A stretch of 24,805 bases of DNA from Alphaproteobacteria bacterium. Its GTDB lineage: Bacteria; Pseudomonadota; Alphaproteobacteria; GCA-2731375. The position numbers were made by a program, and so were the translations under genes. This document shows positions 8,818 through 15,732 of the stretch, one piece after another. Numbering within the stretch: the first letter of the stretch is position 1; every line of letters begins with the position of its first letter. A model generated the notes under the pieces. It was not told where the DNA came from. It saw only the letters and a program-made list of their open reading frames with translations, and did not search any database. The stretch lies in contig JASLMY010000041.1 in the NCBI GenBank assembly GCA_030746295.1, positions 1 through 24,805 on the forward strand, written 5' to 3'.

Positions 8818-9354
8818 CTAGGGCCTTATCCGCTCGGACTGAACCAGCCGCTCCACGATCTCTCGAACGATCGCCTCGGGCTCGGCCTCGATCGTTACGT
8901 TGACGGCCTGCTCGGCCGGATTGGGCGGCTCCAGGGCGGCGAGCTGGCTCGCCAGCAAGGTCGCCGGCATGTAGTGCCCGGCGCGCGCCGCCAGCCGCTC
9001 GGCGATCAGCGCCTCAGAGCCGACGAGGTGCACGAAACGGAGCTCGGGAACGGCCTCCCTGAGGGTCTGGCGATAGGCCCGTTTCAGGGCCGAGCAGGCC
9101 AGCACCACACAGCACCCGTCCCGCCGCCAGCCGGCGATGGCGGTGGCCAGGGCCTCGAGCCAGGGTCGCCGGTCGGCGTCGTCGAGCGGCCGGCCGCTAC
9201 GCATCTTCTCGACGTTGGCCGGCGGGTGATAGTCGTCGCCCTCGACGAAGTCGGCGCCGAGGCGTTCGGCCAAAAGCCGGCCGATGGTGGTCTTACCGGT
9301 GCCCGCGACACCCATCACGACCACCGTCGCAGGCCAACCGGCCGAATTGCTCAT
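8818..9354 (-). CDS. gntK: Gluconokinase
   Basis: A 178-residue P-loop kinase matching thermoresistant-type gluconokinase in length and motifs. GVAGTGKTT at 15-23 is the Walker A, FVEGDDYHPPANVEKM at about 37-52 is the hallmark gluconate-kinase segment, and CSALKRAYRQTLRE and GHYMPATLLASQLAALE follow. It phosphorylates D-gluconate to 6-phosphogluconate with ATP. The product is the substrate of the gene directly upstream (gnd), whose stop overlaps this start by 4 bases (ATGA). The open frame extends 108 codons further upstream, but that part is the shadow of gnd, and the ATG at 9354 gives the family N-terminus. Confidence 0.93.
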   Translation of the reverse strand: MSNSAGWPATVVVMGVAGTGKTTIGRLLAERLGADFVEGDDYHPPANVEKMRSGRPLDDADRRPWLEALATAIAGWRRDGCCVVLACSALKRAYRQTLREAVPELRFVHLVGSEALIAERLAARAGHYMPATLLASQLAALEPPNPAEQAVNVTIEAEPEAIVREIVERLVQSERIRP

Positions 9355-10787
9355 GGCGTCGGGTCCGGCCAGTCGTGGTGGAAGAGGCCGGGCTTGTCGG
9401 TGCGCTCGAAACCATGGCGGCCGAAGTAGTCGCGCTGGGCCTGGATCATGTCGGCCCAGAGCCGGGGGCTGGCGAGCGCGTCGCGATAGGCCAGCGCCGA
9501 GGCCAGCGCGGGGGTCGAAATCGCCGCCGCCGTCGCCGAGCCGAGCGCCCGGCGCCAGCCCCCGAGGCCGCGATCGACGAGGCCGGCGAGGGCCGCGTCC
9601 TGCAGGAGGTTCGGAAGCTCCGGCCGGCGCTCGAAGGCCTCGGCGATCCTGGTCAGGATCCCGGCCCGGATGATGCAACCGCCCCGCCAGAGCCGGGCGA
9701 TGCGGGCGAGCGGCAGCGCCCAGCCATGCACCGGCCCGGCCGCCCGCAGCACGGCAAAGCCCTGGGCATAGACAGCGACCCGAGCCGCGAGCAGGGCGCC
9801 TTCCAAATCGGCGACGAGGCGCGCTGCGTCCTCGGTCGGCCGGCTGGCCGCGTCCGTGGCAATCGGCGCCGGCCGCGCCGTCAGGCTGCGGGCGAAGACC
9901 GCTTCGGCCAGCGTCGGCGCGGCGACGCCCAACTCCAACGCGGCGATCGCGGCCCAGCGCCCGGTACCCTTCTCGCCGGCCCGGTCCCGGATCAGATCGA
10001 GCAACGGCCGGCCCGTCTCCGGGTCTCGGGTGCCTACGATCTCGGCGCTGATCTCGATCAGATACGACCCGAGCGGGCCGCGGTTCCAGGCCCGGAAGAT
10101 CTCGGCCATGGCGGCGGGCGCGAGTCCGCCCAGGTGGCGTAGCAGGAAGACCGCCTCGGCGATCAGCTGCATCTCGGCATACTCGATGCCGTTGTGCAGC
10201 ATCTTGGTGAAATGGCCGGCCCCGTCGGGGCCGAGATAGACGGCGCAGGCTTCGCCGTCGACGCGAGCGGCAATCGCCTCCAACAGAGGGCCGAGCCGAG
10301 CCGCCGGGTCCGGGTCGCCGCCCAGCATCAGCGCCGGTCCGTGGCGGGCCCCCGCCTCGCCGCCCGAGACCCCGAGGCCGAGATAGCCGATCTCCTTGGC
10401 CGCCAAGGCCCGGGCCCGGCGGACGGTGTCCCGATAGTGGGAGTTGCCGCCATCGACGACGCAGTCGCCCGCCTGCAAGAGCGGCGCGAGCTCGGCCAGA
10501 AGGGCATCCACCGGGGTACCGGCCGGCACCATCGCCAGGACCGCCCTGGGCGGGTCGAGCGCGGGCACCAGCTCGGCCAGACTCTCAACGACGGTGACCC
10601 CCTCCGCGCCCAAACGGGTGCGTGCCTCGGACGCCGGGTCCCAGGCGACCAGGCCCCAGCCGCGGTCGCGGATGTTGAGGGCCAGGCTGCGGCCCATGAC
10701 GCCGAGGCCGATCAGGCCGACCGAGCGAATCGGCGCCCCCGACCGGCCCGGCCCCGGCGCTTCCGCTGGCTCAGAGCCCGAAGGCAA
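9351..10787 (-). CDS. gnd: 6-phosphogluconate dehydrogenase, decarboxylating
   Basis: A 478-residue homologue of 6-phosphogluconate dehydrogenase (family about 470). The Rossmann motif VGLIGLGVMGRSLA is at about 23-36, NSHYRDT at 115-121, the substrate loop SGGEAGARHGP at 141-151, and KMLHNGIEYAEM at 195-206 with the catalytic Lys195 and Asn199. DRAGEKGTGRW lies near 268-278, and the C-terminal AQRDYFGRHGFERTD block ends the protein. It oxidises and decarboxylates 6-phosphogluconate to ribulose-5-phosphate with NAD(P)+. The N-terminal ~20 residues before the Rossmann strand are Pro/Gly-rich and overlap the end of the hupE-like gene by 17 bases, so a slightly later non-ATG start is possible. 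With gntK it forms a gluconate-to-pentose-phosphate pair. Confidence 0.95.
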   Translation of the reverse strand: MPSGSEPAEAPGPGRSGAPIRSVGLIGLGVMGRSLALNIRDRGWGLVAWDPASEARTRLGAEGVTVVESLAELVPALDPPRAVLAMVPAGTPVDALLAELAPLLQAGDCVVDGGNSHYRDTVRRARALAAKEIGYLGLGVSGGEAGARHGPALMLGGDPDPAARLGPLLEAIAARVDGEACAVYLGPDGAGHFTKMLHNGIEYAEMQLIAEAVFLLRHLGGLAPAAMAEIFRAWNRGPLGSYLIEISAEIVGTRDPETGRPLLDLIRDRAGEKGTGRWAAIAALELGVAAPTLAEAVFARSLTARPAPIATDAASRPTEDAARLVADLEGALLAARVAVYAQGFAVLRAAGPVHGWALPLARIARLWRGGCIIRAGILTRIAEAFERRPELPNLLQDAALAGLVDRGLGGWRRALGSATAAAISTPALASALAYRDALASPRLWADMIQAQRDYFGRHGFERTDKPGLFHHDWPDPTP

Positions 10788-11349
10788 GCGCCCCGCCCGC
10801 CAGGGCGACGACAGCGCCGACCCAACGCAGCGAGACGGCCGCGAGCCGGCGCTCGATCGCGATGCCGGCCGCCATCAGCAGCGCGGTGGTGGCGAGAAAA
10901 CCGATCCCATAGCCGAACCAGGCCCCGGTCAGCGCGGCTTCGGCGCCGTGGGCGTGGCCATGGAAGAGGGCGAAGAAGCCGACCAGCGCCATCGCCCAGA
11001 CGTTGGCCAGCCTGACCTCGAACGCCAGCAGGCCACCCAGGACCGCCAGCGAGGCGACGATCGCCAGTTCGACCACTGGCAAGCCCGGCAACAGAAAGGC
11101 GACCACGGCGCCGGTGCCGGCGAGGCCGAGGAAAGCGAGCGGCACCAGCCAGAGGCCGCGGCCGCCCAGCCGCGCTGCCCAGAGGCCGACCGCAAACATG
11201 GCCAGAAGATGATCGAGGCCCAGAAGCGGATGGCCGAGGCCGGCCGTCAGCCCGGCGGCACTGCCGCTGCCGGTGTGGGCCGAGGCGGCGGTGGCGAGAC
11301 CGCCCAGCAACAGGGCAATGATGATCGAAAGCACGGATCGTGTGGCCAT
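10771..11349 (-). CDS. HupE/UreJ-family metal (nickel) permease
   Basis: A 192-residue integral membrane protein with a signal-peptide-like N-terminus (hydrophobic 6-20, possible cleavage after Ala24 in ATAASA-H). The signature of the HupE/UreJ family, HPLLGLDHLLAMFAVGLWA, is at about 40-58 with His40, Asp46 and His47 as probable metal ligands. A second motif, FHGHAHG, is at 129-135. About six membrane segments are apparent. Family members import or release nickel or cobalt for hydrogenase or urease, but neither enzyme is encoded in this window. The ATG at 11349 follows AGAGGGAAG on the minus strand; the longer open frame upstream is not hydrophobic in the family way. It is the first gene of the operon and lies downstream of a candidate promoter at 11392-11419. 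Confidence 0.88.
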   Translation of the reverse strand: MATRSVLSIIIALLLGGLATAASAHTGSGSAAGLTAGLGHPLLGLDHLLAMFAVGLWAARLGGRGLWLVPLAFLGLAGTGAVVAFLLPGLPVVELAIVASLAVLGGLLAFEVRLANVWAMALVGFFALFHGHAHGAEAALTGAWFGYGIGFLATTALLMAAGIAIERRLAAVSLRWVGAVVALAGGALAFGL

Positions 11350-11391
11350 GACGTGGTCTTCCCTCTTCGTCTGGTTATTCGGACCGGCTTC

Positions 11392-11419
11392 AGTATAGCC
11401 GGCCGGTCCCGGAGCTGAA
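11392..11419 (-). promoter_or_regulatory. Candidate sigma-70-type promoter for the hupE-gnd-gntK-EEP-glnE-ycaQ operon
   Basis: On the minus strand a -10 like element TATACT (plus coordinates 11392-11397, 5 of 6 consensus) is preceded by TTCAGC (11414-11419, weak -35) with a 16-base spacer. The start codon follows 43 bases further on. An inverted repeat with 8-base arms, GGACCGGC (11381-11388) and GCCGGTCC (11402-11409), brackets the -10 box. It could be an operator. Found by eye only. Confidence 0.4.
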
Positions 11420-11489
11420 CGGCTCTCTTGTCTTTTTCCGGTTGATCGTCGGACGATGGCGCTGGCCGGAGGACAAGGAGGACGGGTTG

Positions 11490-12740
11490 ATGACGACCGC
11501 AGACCACGGCATCGCGGACGCCATAGACGAGGCGCGGCTTTGGCAGCGCCTGATGCGGATGGCCGAGATCGGGGCCACCGCCAACGGCGGCGTCGACCGG
11601 CCGGCGCTATCGGCCTGCGACAACGAGTCGCGGCGCCTGATGCTGGCTTGGGCGGCGGAGCTCGGCCTCGAAGCCAGTATCGACGAGATGGCGAACCTCT
11701 ATCTCCGCCGCCCCGGCACCGACCCCTCGGCGGCACCGGTGCTGACCGGCAGCCATCTCGACAGCCAACCGACCGGTGGCAAGTTCGACGGCGCCTACGG
11801 CGTCATCGCCGCCTTCGAGGCCCTGGAGGCGATCGAGCGGGCGGGCCTCGAGACCCGGCGCGCGATCGAGGTCGTGTCCTGGACCAACGAGGAAGGCAGC
11901 CGCTTCCAACCGGGCTGCTTGGGCTCGGCCGTCTTCGCCGGCAAACTGCGGCTCGAAGACTTGGACGATATCCGCGATGCCGCCGGCACCAGCGCCACCA
12001 CCGCCCTGGCGGAGACGCTGGCCGGCCTCGGTGATCTCGACCGCCGCGCCGGCGGCTTTCCCGTCGCCGCCTATCTGGAGGTGCACATCGAGCAGGGCCC
12101 AAGGCTGGAAGCCGCCGGCGACACCATCGGCGTCGTCACCGGCATTCAGGGCTCCAGGCGCTTCGGCGTCGAGGTCCGGGGGGTCGAGGCCCATGCCGGC
12201 ACCGAGCCCATGGCCTCGCGCAAGGACGCGCTCAAGACCGCCTGCCGCATCGTCGGCGCGCTCGAAGAGGTGACGGCGGACCCGGCCGACCGGGTTCGCT
12301 TCACGGTCGGCCGCTTCGAGGTCTTTCCGGGCTCGCCCAACACGGTGCCGGGCCGGGTCTTCTTCACTCTCGACCTGCGCCACCCGGAACAGGCGGTGAT
12401 CGACCGGCTGACGACCGAGATCGAGACCGCCGTCGCGGCCAATACCGGGGTTTGCGAGGCCAGTCTCGTGGTCCGCGCCAGCGCCGCGCCGGTCCATTTC
12501 GACGCCGGGCTCCAAGCGATGATCGGACAGCAGGCCGACGCCCTCGGTCTCGGGCAGATGGCGCTGCCGTCCTTCGCCGGGCACGATGCCGGGCCACTCT
12601 CCGCCGTCTGTCCGGCGGGCTTGATCTTCGTTCCCTGCGCCGGCGGCGTCAGCCACAACGAGGCCGAGAGCGCGACGCCAGAGGACCTGGCCGCGGGCAC
12701 CCGCGTGTTGGCGAACTGCCTCGTCGAGCTGGCGCGCTGA
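11490..12740 (+). CDS. M20-family Zn-dependent amidohydrolase (N-carbamoyl-amino acid / allantoate type)
   Basis: A 416-residue member of the hydantoinase/carbamoylase branch of the M20 metallopeptidase family. The metal ligands are visible: His89 in GSHLDSQPTGGKFDGAYG with bridging Asp100, Glu134/Glu135 in NEEGSRF, His199 in EVHIEQG, and His389 in GGVSHNEAE near the end. The dimerisation-domain block VRGVEAHAGTEPM is present. Relatives hydrolyse N-carbamoyl-L-amino acids, allantoate, ureidoglycolate or beta-ureidopropionate, releasing ammonia and CO2 or an amine; the exact substrate is not predictable by eye. The ATG at 11490 follows a near-perfect AAGGAGG with good spacing, so the ATG-like start 16 codons earlier is unlikely. 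It is divergent from the hupE operon and lies 193 bases upstream of the corrinoid operon, so it may or may not belong to the amine-demethylation locus. Confidence 0.9.
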   Translation: MTTADHGIADAIDEARLWQRLMRMAEIGATANGGVDRPALSACDNESRRLMLAWAAELGLEASIDEMANLYLRRPGTDPSAAPVLTGSHLDSQPTGGKFDGAYGVIAAFEALEAIERAGLETRRAIEVVSWTNEEGSRFQPGCLGSAVFAGKLRLEDLDDIRDAAGTSATTALAETLAGLGDLDRRAGGFPVAAYLEVHIEQGPRLEAAGDTIGVVTGIQGSRRFGVEVRGVEAHAGTEPMASRKDALKTACRIVGALEEVTADPADRVRFTVGRFEVFPGSPNTVPGRVFFTLDLRHPEQAVIDRLTTEIETAVAANTGVCEASLVVRASAAPVHFDAGLQAMIGQQADALGLGQMALPSFAGHDAGPLSAVCPAGLIFVPCAGGVSHNEAESATPEDLAAGTRVLANCLVELAR

Positions 12741-12818
12741 GGTGCAGCGGGGCGGCGCCGGCGCCCGATGTGGCGGAAATGCCCTAAACCGCCGAAGACA
12801 GAGGCTTTTTCCGGTCGA

Positions 12819-12846
12819 TTTGTCGTTTTTGAGCCTTCTTTTGTCG
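12819..12846. promoter_or_regulatory. Direct repeat TTTGTCG at 21-bp spacing upstream of the corrinoid operon
   Basis: TTTGTCG occurs at 12819-12825 and again at 12840-12846, exactly 21 bases (two helical turns) apart, in the AT-richer leader 88 bases before the corrinoid protein start. AraC-family activators commonly bind two direct half-sites at about this spacing, and a GlxA/AraC regulator is encoded at 15733-16734. The link is an inference; the repeat itself is clear but short. Confidence 0.35.
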
Positions 12847-12933
12847 CTCGAAAGATAGCCAGCGGGCCACGCCCGACCCTACCTAGGAAAAGCTGGGGTT
12901 TCTCGCCGCAAACGCATGCCGGGAGCTGTTGTC

Positions 12934-13644
12934 ATGGCCGACGAAGACGATCTCGACCTCCGCACCCTCGACGACGAGGAACTCACCAAACAGATGCACG
13001 ACGACCTCTATGACGGTCTCAGGGAAGAGATCGAGGAGGGCGTCCATATCCTGCTGGAGCGCGGCTGGACACCCTATCGGGTGCTGACCGAGGCGTTGGT
13101 CGAGGGCATGCGCATCGTTGGCATCGACTTTCGCGACGGCATCCTGTTCGTGCCCGAAGTGCTGCTGGCCGCCAACGCCATGAAGGGCGGCATGGCGATC
13201 CTCCGGCCGCTTTTGGCCGAGACCGGGGCGCCGCCGATCGGCAAGATGGTGATCGGCACCGTCAAGGGCGACATCCACGACATCGGCAAGAATCTTGTCT
13301 CGATGATGATGGAGGGCGCCGGCTTCGACGTCATCGACATCGGCATCAACAATCCGGTCGAGAACTACCTGGCCGCGATCGAGGAACATCAGCCGGACAT
13401 CCTCGGCATGTCGGCGTTGTTGACGACGACGATGCCGTACATGAAGGTGGTGATCGATACCCTGAAGGAGAAGGGTATCCGCGACGACTACGTGGTCCTG
13501 GTCGGCGGCGCGCCCTTGAACGAGGCCTTCGCCGAGTCGGTCGGCGCCGACGCCTACTGCCGCGATGCCGCCGTGACGGTGGAGACGGCGAAAGAGCTAC
13601 TGGCCCGCCGGCACAACCAAAGGATTGCCGTCGCCGCCTGTTAG
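12934..13644 (+). CDS. Corrinoid (B12-binding) methyl carrier protein, MtbC/MtgC-like
   Basis: A 236-residue small corrinoid protein with the two-domain build of methyltransferase system carriers. A helical cap domain spans about 15-95, and a Rossmann-like B12-binding domain starts near 100. The cobalt-ligand motif is DIHDIGKN, with His115 as the lower axial ligand, followed by SALLTTTM and GGAPLN, which complete the B12-binding DxHxxG-S-GG pattern. It would accept a methyl group from the MttB-like enzyme and donate it to the MTR-type enzyme at the end of this operon. Start 12934 is preferred because GGGAG lies 9 bases upstream; an in-frame ATG at 12916 adds six residues with no motif. It is the first gene of a four-gene operon. 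Confidence 0.93.
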   Translation: MADEDDLDLRTLDDEELTKQMHDDLYDGLREEIEEGVHILLERGWTPYRVLTEALVEGMRIVGIDFRDGILFVPEVLLAANAMKGGMAILRPLLAETGAPPIGKMVIGTVKGDIHDIGKNLVSMMMEGAGFDVIDIGINNPVENYLAAIEEHQPDILGMSALLTTTMPYMKVVIDTLKEKGIRDDYVVLVGGAPLNEAFAESVGADAYCRDAAVTVETAKELLARRHNQRIAVAAC

Positions 13645-13665
13645 AACCGCCGCGAGGGTGCGGAG

Positions 13666-14325
13666 ATGGCGAGCGTTCGCAATGTCGTCGACGAGCTGGA
13701 ACCGGAGGCCCGAGCGGCACCGCCCAAGACGCTGCTGATCACCTGTGGCGCCCTGGCGCGCGAGGTGCTGGCCGTGATCGAGGCGAACGACTGGCGCCAT
13801 CTGGAAGTCACCGCGGTGCCGGCGATCCTGCACAACCGGCCGGAACGGATTCCGGAGGCGGTACGCGAGAAGATCCGCGCCGCAGGCGAAGGCTACGCAC
13901 GAATTCTGGTCCTCTACGGCGACTGCGGCACCGGCGGCCTGCTGGATGCCATGTTGGCCGAAGAAGGGGTTGCGCGCATACCCGGGCCGCACTGCTACAG
14001 CTTCTATGCCGGCGAGACCGTCTTCGAGGCCCTCGCCGAGGCCCGGCCCGGCACCTTCTACCTGACCGATTACCTGGTCCGCCATTTCGAGAGCCTGATG
14101 ATCCGGGGCCTGGGGCTCGACCGAAACCCCGAGCTGAGGGACCAGTACTTCGCCAACTACACCGACCTCGTCTACCTGGCGCAGAGCCGCGATAAGGACC
14201 TGGAGGTTCTGGCCCGCGCCGCCGCCGGGCGTCTCGGCCTCGCCTATTCCTATCGCTACACGGGCTATGGCGAGCTCGGCGATTTTCTGACCCACGCTGC
14301 CCGGGAGACGGCTTCGAATGGCTAA
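13666..14325 (+). CDS. DUF1638 domain protein, corrinoid-cluster associated
   Basis: A 219-residue protein recognisable as DUF1638, a family of unknown function. Conserved elements are LLITCGALAREV (about 23-34), LVLYGDCGTGGLLDAM, GPHCYSFYAGE and FYLTDYLVRHFE. Three cysteines sit in these motifs (TCGAL, GDCGTGG, GPHCYS), a pattern that could bind metal, a cluster or a corrinoid, although this has not been shown. It has no signal peptide or membrane segment, so it is probably cytoplasmic. The gene lies 21 bases after the corrinoid protein and overlaps the next gene by 8 bases. DUF1638 genes are, from general knowledge, often found beside MttB-type methyltransferase genes. A role in corrinoid activation, loading or methyl-transfer assistance is therefore plausible but inferred. 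Confidence 0.85.
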   Translation: MASVRNVVDELEPEARAAPPKTLLITCGALAREVLAVIEANDWRHLEVTAVPAILHNRPERIPEAVREKIRAAGEGYARILVLYGDCGTGGLLDAMLAEEGVARIPGPHCYSFYAGETVFEALAEARPGTFYLTDYLVRHFESLMIRGLGLDRNPELRDQYFANYTDLVYLAQSRDKDLEVLARAAAGRLGLAYSYRYTGYGELGDFLTHAARETASNG

Positions 14326-14632
14326 GCTGACGATCCTCTACTGGCGCGACATTCCAGCCCAAGTGGTCGCCAAGGCCGGCCGCGACGAGGCCCGGCGCGA
14401 GCTGGAGCCCCGCTTCCTGATGGCGATCGACAGCGCCGCCATGAAGGCCGGCATGCACGGCAACGACGCCTATCTGGAGCAATGGCGCCGCGGCACGCCC
14501 GACCCCTGCGGCGACGATCTGGAAGCCGAGGTCGAGGCCGCCAAGGAGCGCCTGGAAAGCGCCTACGACCGCCGCCGCCTGGCGGCACTGGTGAACAGCG
14601 GCGGCGTCGCCGACGAGGGTGCCGGCGCATGA
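14318..14632 (+). CDS. Small 'virulence factor' family protein (PF13769-like)
   Basis: A 104-residue acidic protein starting MAKLTILYWRDIPAQVV, the signature opening of a small family labelled 'virulence factor' in Pfam; that label says nothing about its real role. Further conserved blocks are GRDEARRELEPRF and DAYLEQWRRG, then a charged helical C-terminal part (DLEAEVEAAKERLESAYDRR) that could form a coiled coil. It overlaps the DUF1638 gene by 8 bases and the methyltransferase gene by 4 bases (ATGA), so the three are almost certainly translated together. No enzyme motif is visible. Given its size and strict coupling, it may be an accessory or structural subunit of the methyl-transfer complex. 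This is inference. Confidence 0.83.
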   Translation: MAKLTILYWRDIPAQVVAKAGRDEARRELEPRFLMAIDSAAMKAGMHGNDAYLEQWRRGTPDPCGDDLEAEVEAAKERLESAYDRRRLAALVNSGGVADEGAGA

Positions 14633-15531
14633 CGGAGACGGTGCTGAGCTCGGCCAGCCGGGACGTGGTGATCGGCTTCGAGCAGCCGTTCTGCGTCATC
14701 GGCGAGCGGATCAACCCGACCGGTCGAAAGAAGCTCTCCGAGGCGATGGCCGCGGGCGACTTCACCATGGTCGAGGCCGACGCGCTAGCCCAAGTCGAGG
14801 CCGGCGCCACCGTGCTGGACGTCAACGCCGGCATCCCGCTCGCGGACGAGCCTCGCCTGTTGGCCGAATGCATCCGGATCGTGCAGGGCCTGGTCGACGC
14901 ACCCCTCTGCATCGATTCCTCGATCGTCGAGGCGTTGGCCGAGGGGCTGGCGGCCTACCAGGGCAAGGCGCTGGTCAACTCGGTGACCGGCGAGGAAGAG
15001 CTGCTCGAAGCGGTGCTGCCGCTGGTCAAGAAGCACGGCGCCGCGGTGGTCGCGATCTCCAACGACGAGACCGGCATCTCCGAGGACCCCGACGTCCGCT
15101 TCGAGGTCGCCAAACGCATCGTCGAGCGCGCGGCCGACCACGGCATCGACCGGGCCGACGTCGTCGTCGACCCGCTGGTGATGCCGATCGGCGCGCTCGG
15201 CGGCGCCGGCCGCTCGGTCTTTCGGCTGCTCCGCCGGCTGCACGATGAGCTCGGCGTCAACACCATCTGCGGCGCCTCGAACGTCTCCTTCGGATTGCCG
15301 AACCGGCATGCCCTGAACGCCACCTTCCTGTCGATGGCGATCGGCGCCGGCCTGACCTCGGCGATCATGAACCCCTTGCGGGCGGAGGAGATGAGCGGCG
15401 TGCTGGCGGCCGACGTCCTGGCCGGCCACGACCCGGATTGCCGCAACTGGATCCGGCGCTTCCGCGAGCCGACCGCCGAAGGCGAGGCCCGCGCCGGCCG
15501 CCGCACCGGCCGCCGTCGCCGCGGGGGGTGA
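14629..15531 (+). CDS. Methyltetrahydrofolate:corrinoid methyltransferase (MtgA/MTR-type, DHPS-like fold)
   Basis: A 300-residue pterin-binding TIM-barrel enzyme of the dihydropteroate synthase-like methyltransferase group. Motifs: GERINPTGRKK at 25-35, DVNAG at 64-68, IDSS at 95-98, LVNSVTGEE at 115-123, SNDETGIS at 144-151, DPLVMPIGA at 181-189 and GASNVSFGLPNR at 215-226, with Asn218 at the pterin/methyl site. The protein would transfer a methyl group between the corrinoid protein and tetrahydrofolate; in this context the direction is methyl-corrinoid to THF, giving methyl-THF. The start overlaps the preceding stop (ATGA). The last 13 residues (288-300) are an Arg/Gly-rich tail, RAGRRTGRRRRGG, outside the catalytic barrel. 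It is the last gene of the operon and is followed by a hairpin. Confidence 0.92.
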   Translation: MTETVLSSASRDVVIGFEQPFCVIGERINPTGRKKLSEAMAAGDFTMVEADALAQVEAGATVLDVNAGIPLADEPRLLAECIRIVQGLVDAPLCIDSSIVEALAEGLAAYQGKALVNSVTGEEELLEAVLPLVKKHGAAVVAISNDETGISEDPDVRFEVAKRIVERAADHGIDRADVVVDPLVMPIGALGGAGRSVFRLLRRLHDELGVNTICGASNVSFGLPNRHALNATFLSMAIGAGLTSAIMNPLRAEEMSGVLAADVLAGHDPDCRNWIRRFREPTAEGEARAGRRTGRRRRGG

Positions 15532-15537
15532 GGGCAA

Positions 15538-15563
15538 TCCGATGGGCCGTTCGCCCCATCGGA
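15538..15563 (+). terminator. Hairpin after the corrinoid operon
   Basis: Arms TCCGATGGG (15538-15546) and CCCATCGGA (15555-15563) are perfectly complementary over 9 bases with an 8-base loop, starting 7 bases after the stop of the MTR-type gene. No T-run follows, so it is not a textbook intrinsic terminator. It may mark the 3' end or stabilise the transcript. Confidence 0.5.
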
Positions 15564-15587
15564 GGCTCCTGCGCAATCACCAATCCA

Positions 15588-15697
15588 TCATTCCGGACGG
15601 CGCGTCAGTGACGACCCGAAATTCAGAATCGACTGTTGCCCTGGATTTCCGCGTTCGCGGGAATGACGACGACGCTGACGTCGCTTCTCATTCCGGA
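15588..15697. repeat. REP-like dispersed element in convergent intergenic region
   Basis: The 200 bases between the MTR-type gene and the convergent glxA gene contain a core reading CCTGGATTTCCGCGTTCGCG continuing GGAATGACGAC (15640-15670). It resembles the very common CCTGGATTCCCGC-TTCGCGGGAATGAC palindromic REP found in many proteobacterial genomes. It is bracketed by two direct copies of TCATTCCGGA exactly 100 bases apart (15588-15597 and 15688-15697). A second pair, GGCGCGTCAG, is at 15599-15608 and 15727-15736. No coding signal is seen here. Identification as a REP is from memory of the motif. Confidence 0.6.
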
Positions 15698-15732
15698 GGT
15701 GTCGGCCGCGATAGAAGGCGCAATGAGGCGCG

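Noticed and set aside
12741..12933. Cobalamin riboswitch before the corrinoid operon
   Set aside because: The leader is only 193 bases and I find no GCCACTG-type B12 box or the expected long multi-stem fold.
14318..14632. Reading the 'virulence factor' family name as evidence for pathogenicity
   Set aside because: The label is historical; the operon context is one-carbon methyl transfer and nothing else in the window suggests virulence.
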